From Tetragenococcus koreensis (lineage in GTDB: Bacteria > Bacillota > Bacilli > Lactobacillales > Enterococcaceae), in contig NZ_CP027786.1 of the NCBI RefSeq assembly GCF_003795145.1, positions 62,001 to 126,000 of the forward strand: 64,000 bases of DNA, read 5' to 3'. The translations under genes and the position numbers were made by a program. The notes beneath the pieces were generated by a model that saw only the letters and a program-made list of their open reading frames with translations, searched no databases and was not told where the DNA came from. Shown here in pieces: positions 45,999-53,889 of the stretch. Every line of letters begins with the position of its first letter. Positions within the stretch are counted from its first letter, which is position 1.

Positions 45999-47714
45999 TT
46001 ATAAGCTTGGTAGGGTTACGGTAAATGTTGATCCAACACCTGGATAGCTATCGATTTGAACTTTCCCTCCCAGTATTTCACTGTAATCTTTTACAATTGC
46101 AAGGCCCAATCCATTTCCCCCTGAATTTCGCGACCGCGCTTTATCTACACGATAAAAGCGTTCGAAGATACGCTCTTGTTCTTGTTGCTTGATTCCGATC
46201 CCATCATCTTGTACTGAGAAAATTAAATGATCATTTTCTTGATAAAAAGTAATATCAATTTTACCTTCAGAAGAAGCATAATGTATGGCATTTTCGATCA
46301 AGTTTTTACAGATTGGTTTAAATAGCTCAATTTTAGTGTTAAAAACAAGTTCTTCTGGCCCTGTAATGATCACGTTTAAATGCTTTTCTTGGATGACTGC
46401 GGCATAGTCATCCACAATTTTATTAGCAAGGTCAGCAACATTTACGGATGTCGTTACATAGTTTACATCGGTATTTTTGGATGTTTGTATAATTTCTTGA
46501 ACTAAACTTTGTAAACGATAGGCATCTTTTTGCATGATTTTCAGAAAGGATTCAAGCGTCTGAGGATCGTCTTTAGCACCATCAAGTAAGGTCTCAGTGA
46601 AACCAATTAAAGAAGTGATCGGTGTTTTAAGCTCGTGGGAGACGTTTCCCACGAAGTCATTTTGCAATTTCTCTAATTGTGCAATACGGGTCATATCATA
46701 AGTAACACCAAAAATACGCCCGGAATCTTTAAATGCACGGATGGTTACATCTAATAAACGTTGTGACGTTGTTGTGCGTATCTCTTTACTTACAACATTT
46801 GAATCGCGTGTTTGATAGATCATTTGGACCATTTGTGGATCTGTGATAACTGTAGCAAAAGGTTGATTCAGTTCTATCTGTGTTAAGTTGAACTGCTCAA
46901 TTAGGGTTTTGTTGATGAATACTAGGTTTCCATTTTCATCAACGATAAACACACCCACCATCAATTCATTTAATAAAGTATAAAATTGTTTTTCAGAGGT
47001 GCTCAATGCATAGTAGGTGTGACTCATTTGCTCGCTCAAAACATTGATATTTTGATAAAGCTCTTCCCACTCTGAAGAACGTTGCATGATCATTTTTTGT
47101 TGTTGCGGATCTTTGATAATTTGTTTGATAACCGGTAAGATCGTTTCAACCGGTCGATTTCGTCTACGCAAAATGCTAAAAATAATCACTGTCAATATAA
47201 GCCAAAAGACAAAATTGACGAGCAGTATTGCTTGTTTCATCTGTTTTGCATCAGGCAAAAAGTTTTGAGTAGGTTCTGCCATGCGAATGATCTCTATGAT
47301 ACCCCCATTTTGTTTGATGGGAATAGCGACATACAACAATTCTTGGTCTAAGGTAGGACTCATACGGACCGAAGTTCCAGAAGGATTTCCTTCTAGTACC
47401 GCTTTTATTTCTGGACGTTGTGATCGGCTTCCGGAAAGCTCTGCGTCAAAAGTATCAAAAAGAATTTCTCCATGATTCGTTAGTTGGGTAATCCGTTCAT
47501 CTGAGTCTTCTACATAATCTGTAGCGATTTCAGCAAAATCTTCTTTCTCATCTGTGGTTAGACGTATAAAAGAGTAGGCTTTTTGCTGCAGGAAATCCTC
47601 ATGTTGTGTTAATACTTGTTGGTCATAAAAGTTACTGATAAATTGCCAACTGGTAAAAAATAAAAGCAGCAAACCAATCAACCAGCCATTATATACACGT
47701 TTCTTTTTATCCAT
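45999..47714 (-). CDS. phoR: PhoR-type sensor histidine kinase
   Basis: 571 residues. Two membrane helices (about 10-25 and 163-183) enclose an extracellular sensor domain. A linker and PAS domain (about 243-340) follow, then HisKA with the phospho-accepting H360 in NVSHELKTP, and HATPase boxes KNLIENAIHYA, DDGIGI and GGNGLGLAIVK. The pair with the PhoP-type regulator (5-base gap) and the proximity to pstS support phosphate sensing; this is inference. The same architecture is used by WalK, but walHIJ genes are not here. Confidence 0.9.
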   Translation of the reverse strand: MDKKKRVYNGWLIGLLLLFFTSWQFISNFYDQQVLTQHEDFLQQKAYSFIRLTTDEKEDFAEIATDYVEDSDERITQLTNHGEILFDTFDAELSGSRSQRPEIKAVLEGNPSGTSVRMSPTLDQELLYVAIPIKQNGGIIEIIRMAEPTQNFLPDAKQMKQAILLVNFVFWLILTVIIFSILRRRNRPVETILPVIKQIIKDPQQQKMIMQRSSEWEELYQNINVLSEQMSHTYYALSTSEKQFYTLLNELMVGVFIVDENGNLVFINKTLIEQFNLTQIELNQPFATVITDPQMVQMIYQTRDSNVVSKEIRTTTSQRLLDVTIRAFKDSGRIFGVTYDMTRIAQLEKLQNDFVGNVSHELKTPITSLIGFTETLLDGAKDDPQTLESFLKIMQKDAYRLQSLVQEIIQTSKNTDVNYVTTSVNVADLANKIVDDYAAVIQEKHLNVIITGPEELVFNTKIELFKPICKNLIENAIHYASSEGKIDITFYQENDHLIFSVQDDGIGIKQQEQERIFERFYRVDKARSRNSGGNGLGLAIVKDYSEILGGKVQIDSYPGVGSTFTVTLPSL

Positions 47715-47719
47715 TGCTA

Positions 47720-48418
47720 TTACCCCTGAAATTTATAGCCAAAACCCCGCACTGTTTGGATATATTTCGGATGTTTTGGGTCTTCTTCGACTTTTTCTCG
47801 TAAGTGGCTAACATGAACGTCGACAATCCGGTTTTGTCCATCAAAATCAAAATGCCAGATACGGTCTAATAACCTATCCCGGCTGATGACGCGTCCTTTT
47901 CTTTTCATAAAATATACTAACAATTCAAACTCTTTTGGTGTTAATTCAATCGGTTTGTCATTAACGGTCACTTGATAATCAGATAGATTACAAACGATGT
48001 TTCCAGCACGCAAGATTTCTGTTACCTCTTCATCTTCCTCTGGTAGAAGACGAGGTTCCAAGCGACGCGAAATAGCTTTAATCCTGGCGATGACTTCCCT
48101 TGGACTAAAGGGCTTGGTTAAGTAATCATCTGCTCCAATTTCTAGCCCTAAAATTCGATCAATGGATTCATCTTTTGCTGTCAGTATCAAGATAGGGGTA
48201 TCGATTTTTTCTTGGCGCAGCTTTTTTGTGATTTCAATGCCATCGATAAAAGGGAGCATTACATCTAAAATAATAAAATCAAATGATTGTGTGCTTGCTA
48301 ATTCGTAAGCTGTTTTCCCATCTTCTGCACTGGTTACTTGATAACCTTCTTTTTCCAAATTAAATGTCAATAAGGTCACGATTGAAGGTTCATCATCAAC
48401 AACTAAAATTTTTTTCAC
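47720..48418 (-). CDS. phoP: PhoP-type OmpR-family response regulator
   Basis: 232 residues. Receiver domain with acidic pocket D8/D9, phospho-acceptor D52 and the KPFSPREV loop. Winged-helix effector domain with PIELTPKEFELLVYFMKRKGRVISRDRLL (in parts) and VDVHVSHLREKVE. Starts with GTG 48418 preceded by GGAGGC on the minus strand. Upstream the minus strand carries TTAACA and TTTACT about two turns apart, possibly autoregulatory. Confidence 0.92.
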   Translation of the reverse strand: MKKILVVDDEPSIVTLLTFNLEKEGYQVTSAEDGKTAYELASTQSFDFIILDVMLPFIDGIEITKKLRQEKIDTPILILTAKDESIDRILGLEIGADDYLTKPFSPREVIARIKAISRRLEPRLLPEEDEEVTEILRAGNIVCNLSDYQVTVNDKPIELTPKEFELLVYFMKRKGRVISRDRLLDRIWHFDFDGQNRIVDVHVSHLREKVEEDPKHPKYIQTVRGFGYKFQG

Positions 48419-48785
48419 GATAGCCTCCGTTTCTTGGTCATAGTAAATTTTGACTAGATTATGTTAAAACTTATCTTTATTTTAGCATGAATACGGGCAA
48501 AGGACTATTGCAAGCGTTCATTAAATGCTATAATAGAAAGCGACTTTAAAGAACCGTGATTGAAGTTCAACTAGTAACAAATAGGCATAGGATATTTGTT
48601 CATGGTCGCCTACTTTATCGATTAAACAGTGCGCTCATTCAAGCGGTCAAAAATCTTTGGTATGATATAAGAGAATTGTTAGCAGAAATTTGTCCAATAA
48701 CAAAGTGATGAATATAGTTATTTTAGCTCATGAAGTGAAAACTATCGAAATAAGTAGCAGTAAAATTTAAGCGGAGATGAACAGT
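48419..48785. other. Gene-free stretch between phoP and ylxM
   Basis: It holds a plus-strand extended -10 (TGC-TATAAT, 48526-48534) with TTGCAA at 48508. It then has nested inverted repeats: GCGAC 48539-48543 with GTCGC 48605-48609, and AACAAATA 48576-48583 with TATTTGTT 48593-48600. A second, weaker TATGAT lies at 48661. No reading frame stands out. Confidence 0.5.
48526..48534 (+). promoter_or_regulatory. Extended -10 promoter upstream of ylxM-ffh
   Basis: TGCTATAAT, 250 bases before ylxM, implying a long leader or a separate small RNA. Confidence 0.6.
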
Positions 48786-49124
48786 ATGGAAATCGAAAAA
48801 ACCAATCGCATGAATGCACTTTTTGAATTTTATACGACATTGCTAACACAAAAACAAATGAATTATATGGAGCTGTATTATGCGGATGACTTTTCTTTAG
48901 GAGAAATTGCTGAGGAATTTAATGTCAGTCGTCAAGCAGTGTATGATAATATAAAACGAACTGAAAAACTTTTGGAAGATTACGAACATAAATTGTCGAT
49001 GTATTCAGATTATAGGGTGCGAAATGAGTTGTTAGATCAGCTAGTTGATTATGTAAAAAAGACCTATCCGGCTGATGAAACTTTAGCAAACCTTATACAG
49101 GATATCCAAGAAATCGATGAATAA
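48786..49124 (+). CDS. ylxM: YlxM/p13-like helix-turn-helix protein
   Basis: 112 residues. Sigma-70 region 4-like helix-turn-helix: [39 protein letters not shown] (in parts, about 20-60). YlxM stimulates the SRP GTPases in streptococci and is encoded directly before ffh. GGAG (48773-48776) is 9 bases before ATG 48786; ATG 48777 directly abuts it. Confidence 0.93.
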   Translation: MEIEKTNRMNALFEFYTTLLTQKQMNYMELYYADDFSLGEIAEEFNVSRQAVYDNIKRTEKLLEDYEHKLSMYSDYRVRNELLDQLVDYVKKTYPADETLANLIQDIQEIDE

Positions 49125-49139
49125 AGAAAGGGATAGAAT

Positions 49140-50567
49140 ATGGCATTTGAAAATTTAACTGATCGCTTACAGTCAGCGATGAAAAAGCTGCGTAAGAAAG
49201 GAAAAATCTCAGAAGCTGACGTAAAAGAAATGATGCGGGAAATTCGCTTAGCTTTACTAGAAGCCGATGTTAACTTACAAGTAGTCAAAGAATTTACTAA
49301 AAATGTTCGAGAACGGGCTGTTGGTTCTGAAGTATTAGATAGTTTGTCGCCAGCGCAACAAATCGTTAAAATTGTAAATGAAGAGCTGACGAAAACACTT
49401 GGCTCTGAAGCCGTTGGTCTCAATAAGGCACCTAAGATTCCGACAGTTATTATGATGGTCGGCTTGCAAGGGGCCGGGAAGACGACCTTTGCTGGGAAAT
49501 TAGCGAATCATTTGATCAAAAATGAGGATGCACGTCCGATGATGATTGCAGGAGACGTTTATCGTCCAGCAGCGATCGATCAATTAAAAGTATTAGGGCA
49601 ACAACTATCGGTGCCAGTATTTGATATGGGCACAGACACAGATCCTGTAGAGATCGTCCGCCAGGGGATGCAACAGGCTCATGAAAAGAAAAATGATTAT
49701 GTACTAATTGATACCGCTGGGCGTTTACATGTAGATGAAACGTTAATGCAAGAGCTACAAAATATTAAAGATGTCGCACAACCTAACGAAATATTACTAG
49801 TAGTTGATGCTATGACTGGGCAAGATGCCGTTAATGTCGCTGAAAGTTTCAATGAACAGTTAGGTATTTCAGGCGTTGTTATCACAAAATTAGATGGGGA
49901 TACTCGTGGCGGGGCAGCACTATCGATCCGTTCTGTAACCGGTGCTCCTATCAAATTTACTGGGACTGGCGAAAAACTGAGCGATCTGGAAGTATTCCAT
50001 CCAGACCGGATGTCTAGCCGTATCTTAGGTATGGGCGACATGTTGACATTAATTGAAAAAGCCCAACAAGATTATGACGAGCAAAAAGCCGAAGAGATGG
50101 CTGAAAAAATGCGGGAGAATACATTTGATTTTAATGATTTTATTGATCAAATGGATCAGCTGTCTGGTATGGGGTCAATGGAAGATATTATGAAAATGAT
50201 TCCTGGTATGAATCAAATGCCTGGTATCGAGAATATGCAAATTGATCCTAAAGATATCGAACGCAAAAAAGCCATGGTTTATTCCATGACACCTGCAGAA
50301 CGTGAAGATCCCGACCTTTTGAATCCAAGCCGCAGACGTCGGATCGCTGCTGGATCAGGGAATAGTACGATCGAAGTAAATCGTATGATCAAACAGTTTA
50401 AAGAATCGCGGAAGATGATGCAACAAATGTCTAAGGGGAATATGGACAATATCCCTGGCATGGAACAAATGCTTGGCGGTGGTGTTAAAGGCAAAATTGG
50501 TAAAATGGCAATGAATCGCTCGATGAAAAAATCGAAGAAAAAGAAGAAAAAGAAAAAGCGTAAATAA
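49140..50567 (+). CDS. ffh: Signal recognition particle protein Ffh
   Basis: 475 residues. N domain (1-90), GTPase G domain with GLQGAGKT (108-115), DTAGRL and TKLDGD, and a methionine-rich M domain that binds SRP RNA and signal sequences, including GMGDMLTLIEKA and the SRRRRIAAGSG RNA-binding loop. It ends in a poly-lysine tail. With SRP RNA and FtsY it targets membrane proteins. Confidence 0.97.
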   Translation: MAFENLTDRLQSAMKKLRKKGKISEADVKEMMREIRLALLEADVNLQVVKEFTKNVRERAVGSEVLDSLSPAQQIVKIVNEELTKTLGSEAVGLNKAPKIPTVIMMVGLQGAGKTTFAGKLANHLIKNEDARPMMIAGDVYRPAAIDQLKVLGQQLSVPVFDMGTDTDPVEIVRQGMQQAHEKKNDYVLIDTAGRLHVDETLMQELQNIKDVAQPNEILLVVDAMTGQDAVNVAESFNEQLGISGVVITKLDGDTRGGAALSIRSVTGAPIKFTGTGEKLSDLEVFHPDRMSSRILGMGDMLTLIEKAQQDYDEQKAEEMAEKMRENTFDFNDFIDQMDQLSGMGSMEDIMKMIPGMNQMPGIENMQIDPKDIERKKAMVYSMTPAEREDPDLLNPSRRRRIAAGSGNSTIEVNRMIKQFKESRKMMQQMSKGNMDNIPGMEQMLGGGVKGKIGKMAMNRSMKKSKKKKKKKKRK

Positions 50568-50573
50568 TAAAAA

Positions 50574-50617
50574 GTCATTGGGGTAAATAACTAATAAACT
50601 TGCCCCAATGTTTTTTA
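50574..50617 (+). terminator. Terminator after ffh
   Basis: CATTGGGG (50576-50583) pairs with CCCCAATG (50603-50610), then TTTTTTATTT. Confidence 0.88.
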
Positions 50618-51207
50618 TTTAAAAAATTTTCTACAAAAATGACAAATAATGTTGAGATGCTAGTCGCCTTTAGTATTAAATTTTTGGCAAGGGTCGAATT
50701 TACTGGAATTATACCATGGCTTTCATAAACTAGTGGGGCAAATGATGTTTTACCTCACTAGTTTGTCGTTCTTATGCACTTATTTCCTTTTTAGCACATG
50801 ATTTTGTCATTCCTATGGGATAACTGTTTTTTTATACCATCATTTTTACTTTCTTATGTGCTAAATTTAGCCAAAAGCTCTTTTTTCATCCTGTTTTCTT
50901 GAATTAAGAACATTAGTTTGCAAAACTAGTGAGACAACTTGTAAGTTATACTACCAGTTTGTCGTTCTTATGTGGTTATTTTCTTTTTATACCATTGTTT
51001 TTTTCAACTAGTAGGATAAATTTTTGCTAGTAAATATTTTTTCTATCTCTTGCTTCTCAGAAAGTGTTCTTGCGATGCGCTTCTCATTTTTTCGAGCATA
51101 GAGAGCCCATTAGCGCTTTTCCTTGTATAACAATGTCAACAATAAAAACTGACTACATCATTATACGAGATAGTTATGTTTTGATACATGCGTTGAAATG
51201 CTTTTGT
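50618..51207. other. AT-rich gene-free stretch with degenerate repeats
   Basis: About 590 bases without a credible gene on either strand. It is built largely from two degenerate copies of a repeat (about 50727-50810 and 50922-51000) and a partial third copy near 51006. The rest is T-rich and unremarkable. Confidence 0.65.
50727..51030 (+). repeat. Degenerate direct repeats, AACTAGTGRGRCAA ... CAGTTTGTCGTTCTTATG
   Basis: Copy 1 begins AAACTAGTGGGGCAA (50728) and has the inverse CCTCACTAGTTT, then GTCGTTCTTATG. Copy 2 begins AAAACTAGTGAGACAA (50922) and also runs into CAGTTTGTCGTTCTTATG. A shortened copy, CAACTAGTAGGATAA, lies near 51006. Each start can fold back on its own arm. Confidence 0.65.
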
Positions 51208-51236
51208 TTGTCGTAATTAAAAAACCGTGGTATTAT
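51208..51236 (+). promoter_or_regulatory. Promoter of the CsbD-family gene
   Basis: TTGTCG, 17-base spacer, TATTAT with an extended TGG. No clear sigma-B type element. Confidence 0.6.
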
Positions 51237-51263
51237 AAAAATACCAAGAGAGGAGACGATGTG

Positions 51264-51485
51264 ATGAGTACAAATAAAGATGATTTAAAAGGTAAATTCA
51301 CCGAAGCTAAAGGAAAAGTAACAGGTGATAACACGGAAGAATTAAAAGGAAAAGCACAACAAGGTCTTGGCAAGGCAAAAGATAAGGCTGAAGAAGCAAA
51401 AGATAAAGCTGCCGAAAAAGTAAACAAGCAAGTTGATGAAAAAAAAGAAGGATCAGACAATAACGATTCTGACAATAATAAATAA
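51264..51485 (+). CDS. CsbD-family stress protein
   Basis: 73 residues, highly charged and nearly all helical. KGKFTEAKGKVTGD and ELKGKAQQGLGKAKDKAEEAKDKA (in parts) match CsbD, a general-stress family of unknown mechanism. The tail is Asp/Asn-rich. ATG 51264 is 8 bases after AGGAG; an in-frame GTG precedes it by one codon. It has its own promoter and terminator. Confidence 0.88.
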   Translation: MSTNKDDLKGKFTEAKGKVTGDNTEELKGKAQQGLGKAKDKAEEAKDKAAEKVNKQVDEKKEGSDNNDSDNNK

Positions 51486-51497
51486 TAGTAAGAGAAA

Positions 51498-51535
51498 ATA
51501 ACGAAACTTTCATTGAGAGTTTCGTTATTTTTTAT
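51498..51535 (+). terminator. Terminator after the CsbD-family gene
   Basis: AATAACGAAACT pairs with AGTTTCGTTATT and is followed by TTTTTAT. Confidence 0.88.
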
Positions 51536-51612
51536 CTTAAAAAAAGCCTAGCACTTGTTTATATGCATTTAATATAAGCGAAAGAATAGGCTATAACCTG
51601 AGCAAAAAAAGG

Positions 51613-51712
51613 CAAAAAAATCCGAACTATCTTGGATGAAATTGTTGTCGTAAATTCACGGAAAAAACTGCTAGATCGCAGAAACAATCTCTCTATAGTT
51701 CGGATTTTTTAT
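51613..51712. repeat. 16-bp inverted repeat, likely terminator of the WrbA-like gene
   Basis: AAAAAATCCGAACTAT (51615-51630) and ATAGTTCGGATTTTTT (51695-51710) are perfect inverses 64 bases apart. A and T tracts sit on the outer sides, so it could terminate transcription from either strand. Confidence 0.7.
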
Positions 51713-51763
51713 TATCAAAGAGACTTAGTTACAAGCCCCTTAAATATTTAAAATGTGCTTTGC

Positions 51764-52360
51764 TTATCCATTGACTCTGTTAGCAATATCTACTACGTGA
51801 CGCGCTTGTTGTTTAACTGCTTCTTCAACATCTTCTAACATATTACCATTGGCATCAACGGTAACTGAAGTTCCGTAAGGGTTACCACCAGCAGTGTAAT
51901 ATTCTGCTTCAGAGTAGCCTGGTGCTGCAATGATAGCGCCCCAGTGCATCATTTGAATATAAAGGGATAAGAGCGTTGCTTCTTGTCCGCCATGGGCATT
52001 TTGAGCAGATGTCATACCTGAAACAACTTTGTTTACTGTTTCTCCGCTTGCCCATATTCCACCTTGTGAGTCGATGAATTGTTTCAATTGAGCAGCCATG
52101 ACCCCAAAACGAGAAGGAACGCTAAAGATAATGCCGTCTGCCCATGTAATATCTTCTGTAGTTACTTCTGGAACATCTTGAGTTGCATCATAGTGAGCTT
52201 TCCAAGCAGGATTTGCTTCAATTGCTACATCTGGAGCTAATTCCGGCGCTTTAACTAGGCGTACTTCTGCACCTGCATTTTCAGCGGCTTCTTTGGCCCA
52301 TTGAGCTAATTGATAGTTTGTACCTGTCGAACTGTAATAGACGATTGAAATTTTTGTCAT
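51764..52360 (-). CDS. WrbA-like NAD(P)H:quinone oxidoreductase
   Basis: 198 residues, flavodoxin fold. FMN loop YYSSTGTNYQLA (8-19), SVPSRFGVMAAQLKQFID, and the ATLLSLYIQMMHWGAIIAAPGY segment (in parts) are WrbA signatures. Two-electron reduction of quinones limits oxidative stress. GGAGAG precedes the ATG on the minus strand. Monocistronic. Confidence 0.9.
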   Translation of the reverse strand: MTKISIVYYSSTGTNYQLAQWAKEAAENAGAEVRLVKAPELAPDVAIEANPAWKAHYDATQDVPEVTTEDITWADGIIFSVPSRFGVMAAQLKQFIDSQGGIWASGETVNKVVSGMTSAQNAHGGQEATLLSLYIQMMHWGAIIAAPGYSEAEYYTAGGNPYGTSVTVDANGNMLEDVEEAVKQQARHVVDIANRVNG

Positions 52361-52776
52361 AAATAATACTCTCCTTTAATTTTAATAACTAATATTTCTT
52401 ACAATGAATACTTTAAAGCAGTGGAACAGAAATATCAATTATTTTGCTTACTTTTTGTAAGTTTATTTATATAACGCAAAAAATCATTCAATATAATTTT
52501 ATTTTGTTCATTTATTGAAGAGACAAAAGTATCATTCAGGCTGCTGGAACTTTGCCCTCTGCTTCTAAATCTTTGTTGTAAAATACCACCACATCACCAA
52601 TTTCAATAAATTCGGCTTTGGCACTTTTGGGTAATAACTTTACAGATAAAAACCATTACGTATTAGAAACTAAATATATAAAACTGCTATAACAGCATTT
52701 TAGCTAAATTTTGAAAGCTTTTTATAGGTTAGAACAAAAATAGTATTCTAAAAATTAGCCTGTAAAGAAAAAACTC
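52361..52776. other. Gene-poor stretch before rpsP containing a coding remnant
   Basis: Apart from the remnant described separately (52536-52655), the stretch is AT-rich with no clear structure. The minus-strand promoter of the WrbA-like gene should lie near 52400-52500 but I could not pin it down. Confidence 0.5.
52536..52655 (-). pseudogene. C-terminal remnant of an unidentified gene
   Basis: On the minus strand an open frame of 39 codons reads like the end of a protein (LLPKSAKAEFIEIGDVVVF, then YNKDLEAEGKVPAA and TGA). The frame is blocked by TAA at 52658-52656 and has no start codon with a ribosome-binding site. The base composition is richer in G and C than the surrounding gap, as expected for former coding sequence. 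I do not recognise the parent gene. Confidence 0.45.
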
Positions 52777-52805
52777 TTTACACTGTCGATAAAAACTGTT
52801 AAACT
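52777..52805 (+). promoter_or_regulatory. Promoter of rpsP-khpA
   Basis: TTTACA, 17-base spacer, TAAACT with an extended TGT, 36 bases before the start codon. Confidence 0.7.
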
Positions 52806-52840
52806 TCATTTTGTGATTAAAACTAATGGAGGTGTAAAGA

Positions 52841-53116
52841 TTGGCAGTAAAAATTCGTTTAAAACGCATGGGTGATAAAAAGCGCCCAACTTATCGTCTA
52901 GTTGTAGCAGATTCACGTTCTCCACGTGATGGTCGCTTTATCGAAACAGTTGGTACTTATAACCCATTAAGAGAACCAAGCGAAGTGAAAATTGAAGAAG
53001 ATGCTGTATTGGACTGGTTAGCTAAAGGCGCTCAACCTTCTGACACTGTTCGTAATATTCTTTCTAAAGAAGGAATTATGAAAAAGCATCATGACGCAAA
53101 AAACGCAAAGAAATAA
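52841..53116 (+). CDS. rpsP: 30S ribosomal protein S16
   Basis: 91 residues. [31 protein letters not shown] (in parts) and ETVGTYNPL are universal S16 features. TTG start with GGAGGTG 7 bases upstream, giving the conserved N-terminus. Twelve bases separate it from khpA. Confidence 0.97.
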   Translation: MAVKIRLKRMGDKKRPTYRLVVADSRSPRDGRFIETVGTYNPLREPSEVKIEEDAVLDWLAKGAQPSDTVRNILSKEGIMKKHHDAKNAKK

Positions 53117-53127
53117 GGTGACCAACT

Positions 53128-53376
53128 ATGACAGATTTGACCGATTTGGTCTTAACGATCGTACGTCCCTTAGTTACACAGCCTGAGCAAGTGTCAATCG
53201 AAATCGAGGAGACAGATGGTTTTTTCGAATATAATTTATCTGTCGCCCCCGTTGACGTTGGGCGAATCATTGGTAAACAAGGACGTATTGCAAAAGCAAT
53301 TCGAACGATTGTTTACAGTGTTAAAACCGACGATCGTAAAAAAGCACGATTGAACATTTTAGATGGCAAAGAGTAA
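53128..53376 (+). CDS. khpA: KH-domain RNA-binding protein KhpA (YlqC)
   Basis: 82 residues, one KH domain with the GRIIGKQGRIAKAIR loop at about 49-63. KhpA works with KhpB/Jag in regulating division and mRNA. Follows rpsP as in most Firmicutes. AAGGTGA ribosome-binding site. Confidence 0.94.
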   Translation: MTDLTDLVLTIVRPLVTQPEQVSIEIEETDGFFEYNLSVAPVDVGRIIGKQGRIAKAIRTIVYSVKTDDRKKARLNILDGKE

Positions 53377-53417
53377 GAAAGTAAAAATCATCGCTGGGTG
53401 GTTTTTGCTTTCTTTTT
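53375..53417 (+). terminator. Terminator after khpA
   Basis: AAGAAAGTAAAAATCA pairs with TGGTTTTTGCTTTCTT, followed by TTTT. Confidence 0.8.
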
Positions 53418-53501
53418 TATTTTTTATTTAAATCCGACGAAGGTTGGATGTTTTTTGCTTGAACTTATATCATAATAAGTATAATTAAAGGAGGCAGTCA
53501 T

Positions 53502-53756
53502 ATGGAAACGTTCATTGCTTTGGCTATTGGTCTTTTACTTTTCATTTGGATTATACGGGCAAGAACTTGTTTATCGCGTTTAATTGCTATTGTGCTTTTT
53601 ATCTTTTTGCTTTGGCTTTATCGAATTGAAGTTGCGAGTGTAGCAGATCGAATAGGCCAAACTTTTAATGTGGATGATGTTTCTGGCCGCTTCTACTCCC
53701 TTTTGACTAACAGCTGGCAAAGATTGACGCAATGGTTTGGACAACTTATCCGTTAA
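53502..53756 (+). CDS. Small membrane protein of unknown function
   Basis: 84 residues, not recognised. Two hydrophobic segments (about 2-18 and 25-45) are separated by a short basic loop (IRARTCLSR). A soluble, probably amphipathic tail with several Trp and Phe residues (SWQRLTQWFGQLIR) ends the protein. AAAGGAGGCAG is a strong ribosome-binding site 7 bases before the ATG, which supports a real gene. It is monocistronic. Confidence 0.72.
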   Translation: METFIALAIGLLLFIWIIRARTCLSRLIAIVLFIFLLWLYRIEVASVADRIGQTFNVDDVSGRFYSLLTNSWQRLTQWFGQLIR

Positions 53757-53829
53757 ACATGAACACTAATCAGTGCGCATGTTTGACTGAAGGTATTGTT
53801 TTTTTATGTATTAAAATTGAAAATAAATA

Positions 53830-53874
53830 TAGAACCGATACCTCAAAACAATTTTGGGATATCGGTTCTATGTT
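53830..53874. terminator. Terminator of the citG transcription unit
   Basis: TAGAACCGATACC...GGATATCGGTTCTA forms a long hairpin with AT-rich flanks, 16 bases beyond the citG stop on the minus strand. Confidence 0.75.
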
Positions 53875-53889
53875 TATTCTGACTAGCAA

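Noticed and set aside
45999-48418. Two-component pair as WalRK
   Set aside because: The walHIJ genes and htrA that normally follow are absent and pstS is adjacent, so a PhoPR-type assignment is better supported.
50279-50578. Phe-rich minus-strand frame over the end of ffh
   Set aside because: Artefact of the poly-lysine tail and Met-rich domain of ffh read in reverse.
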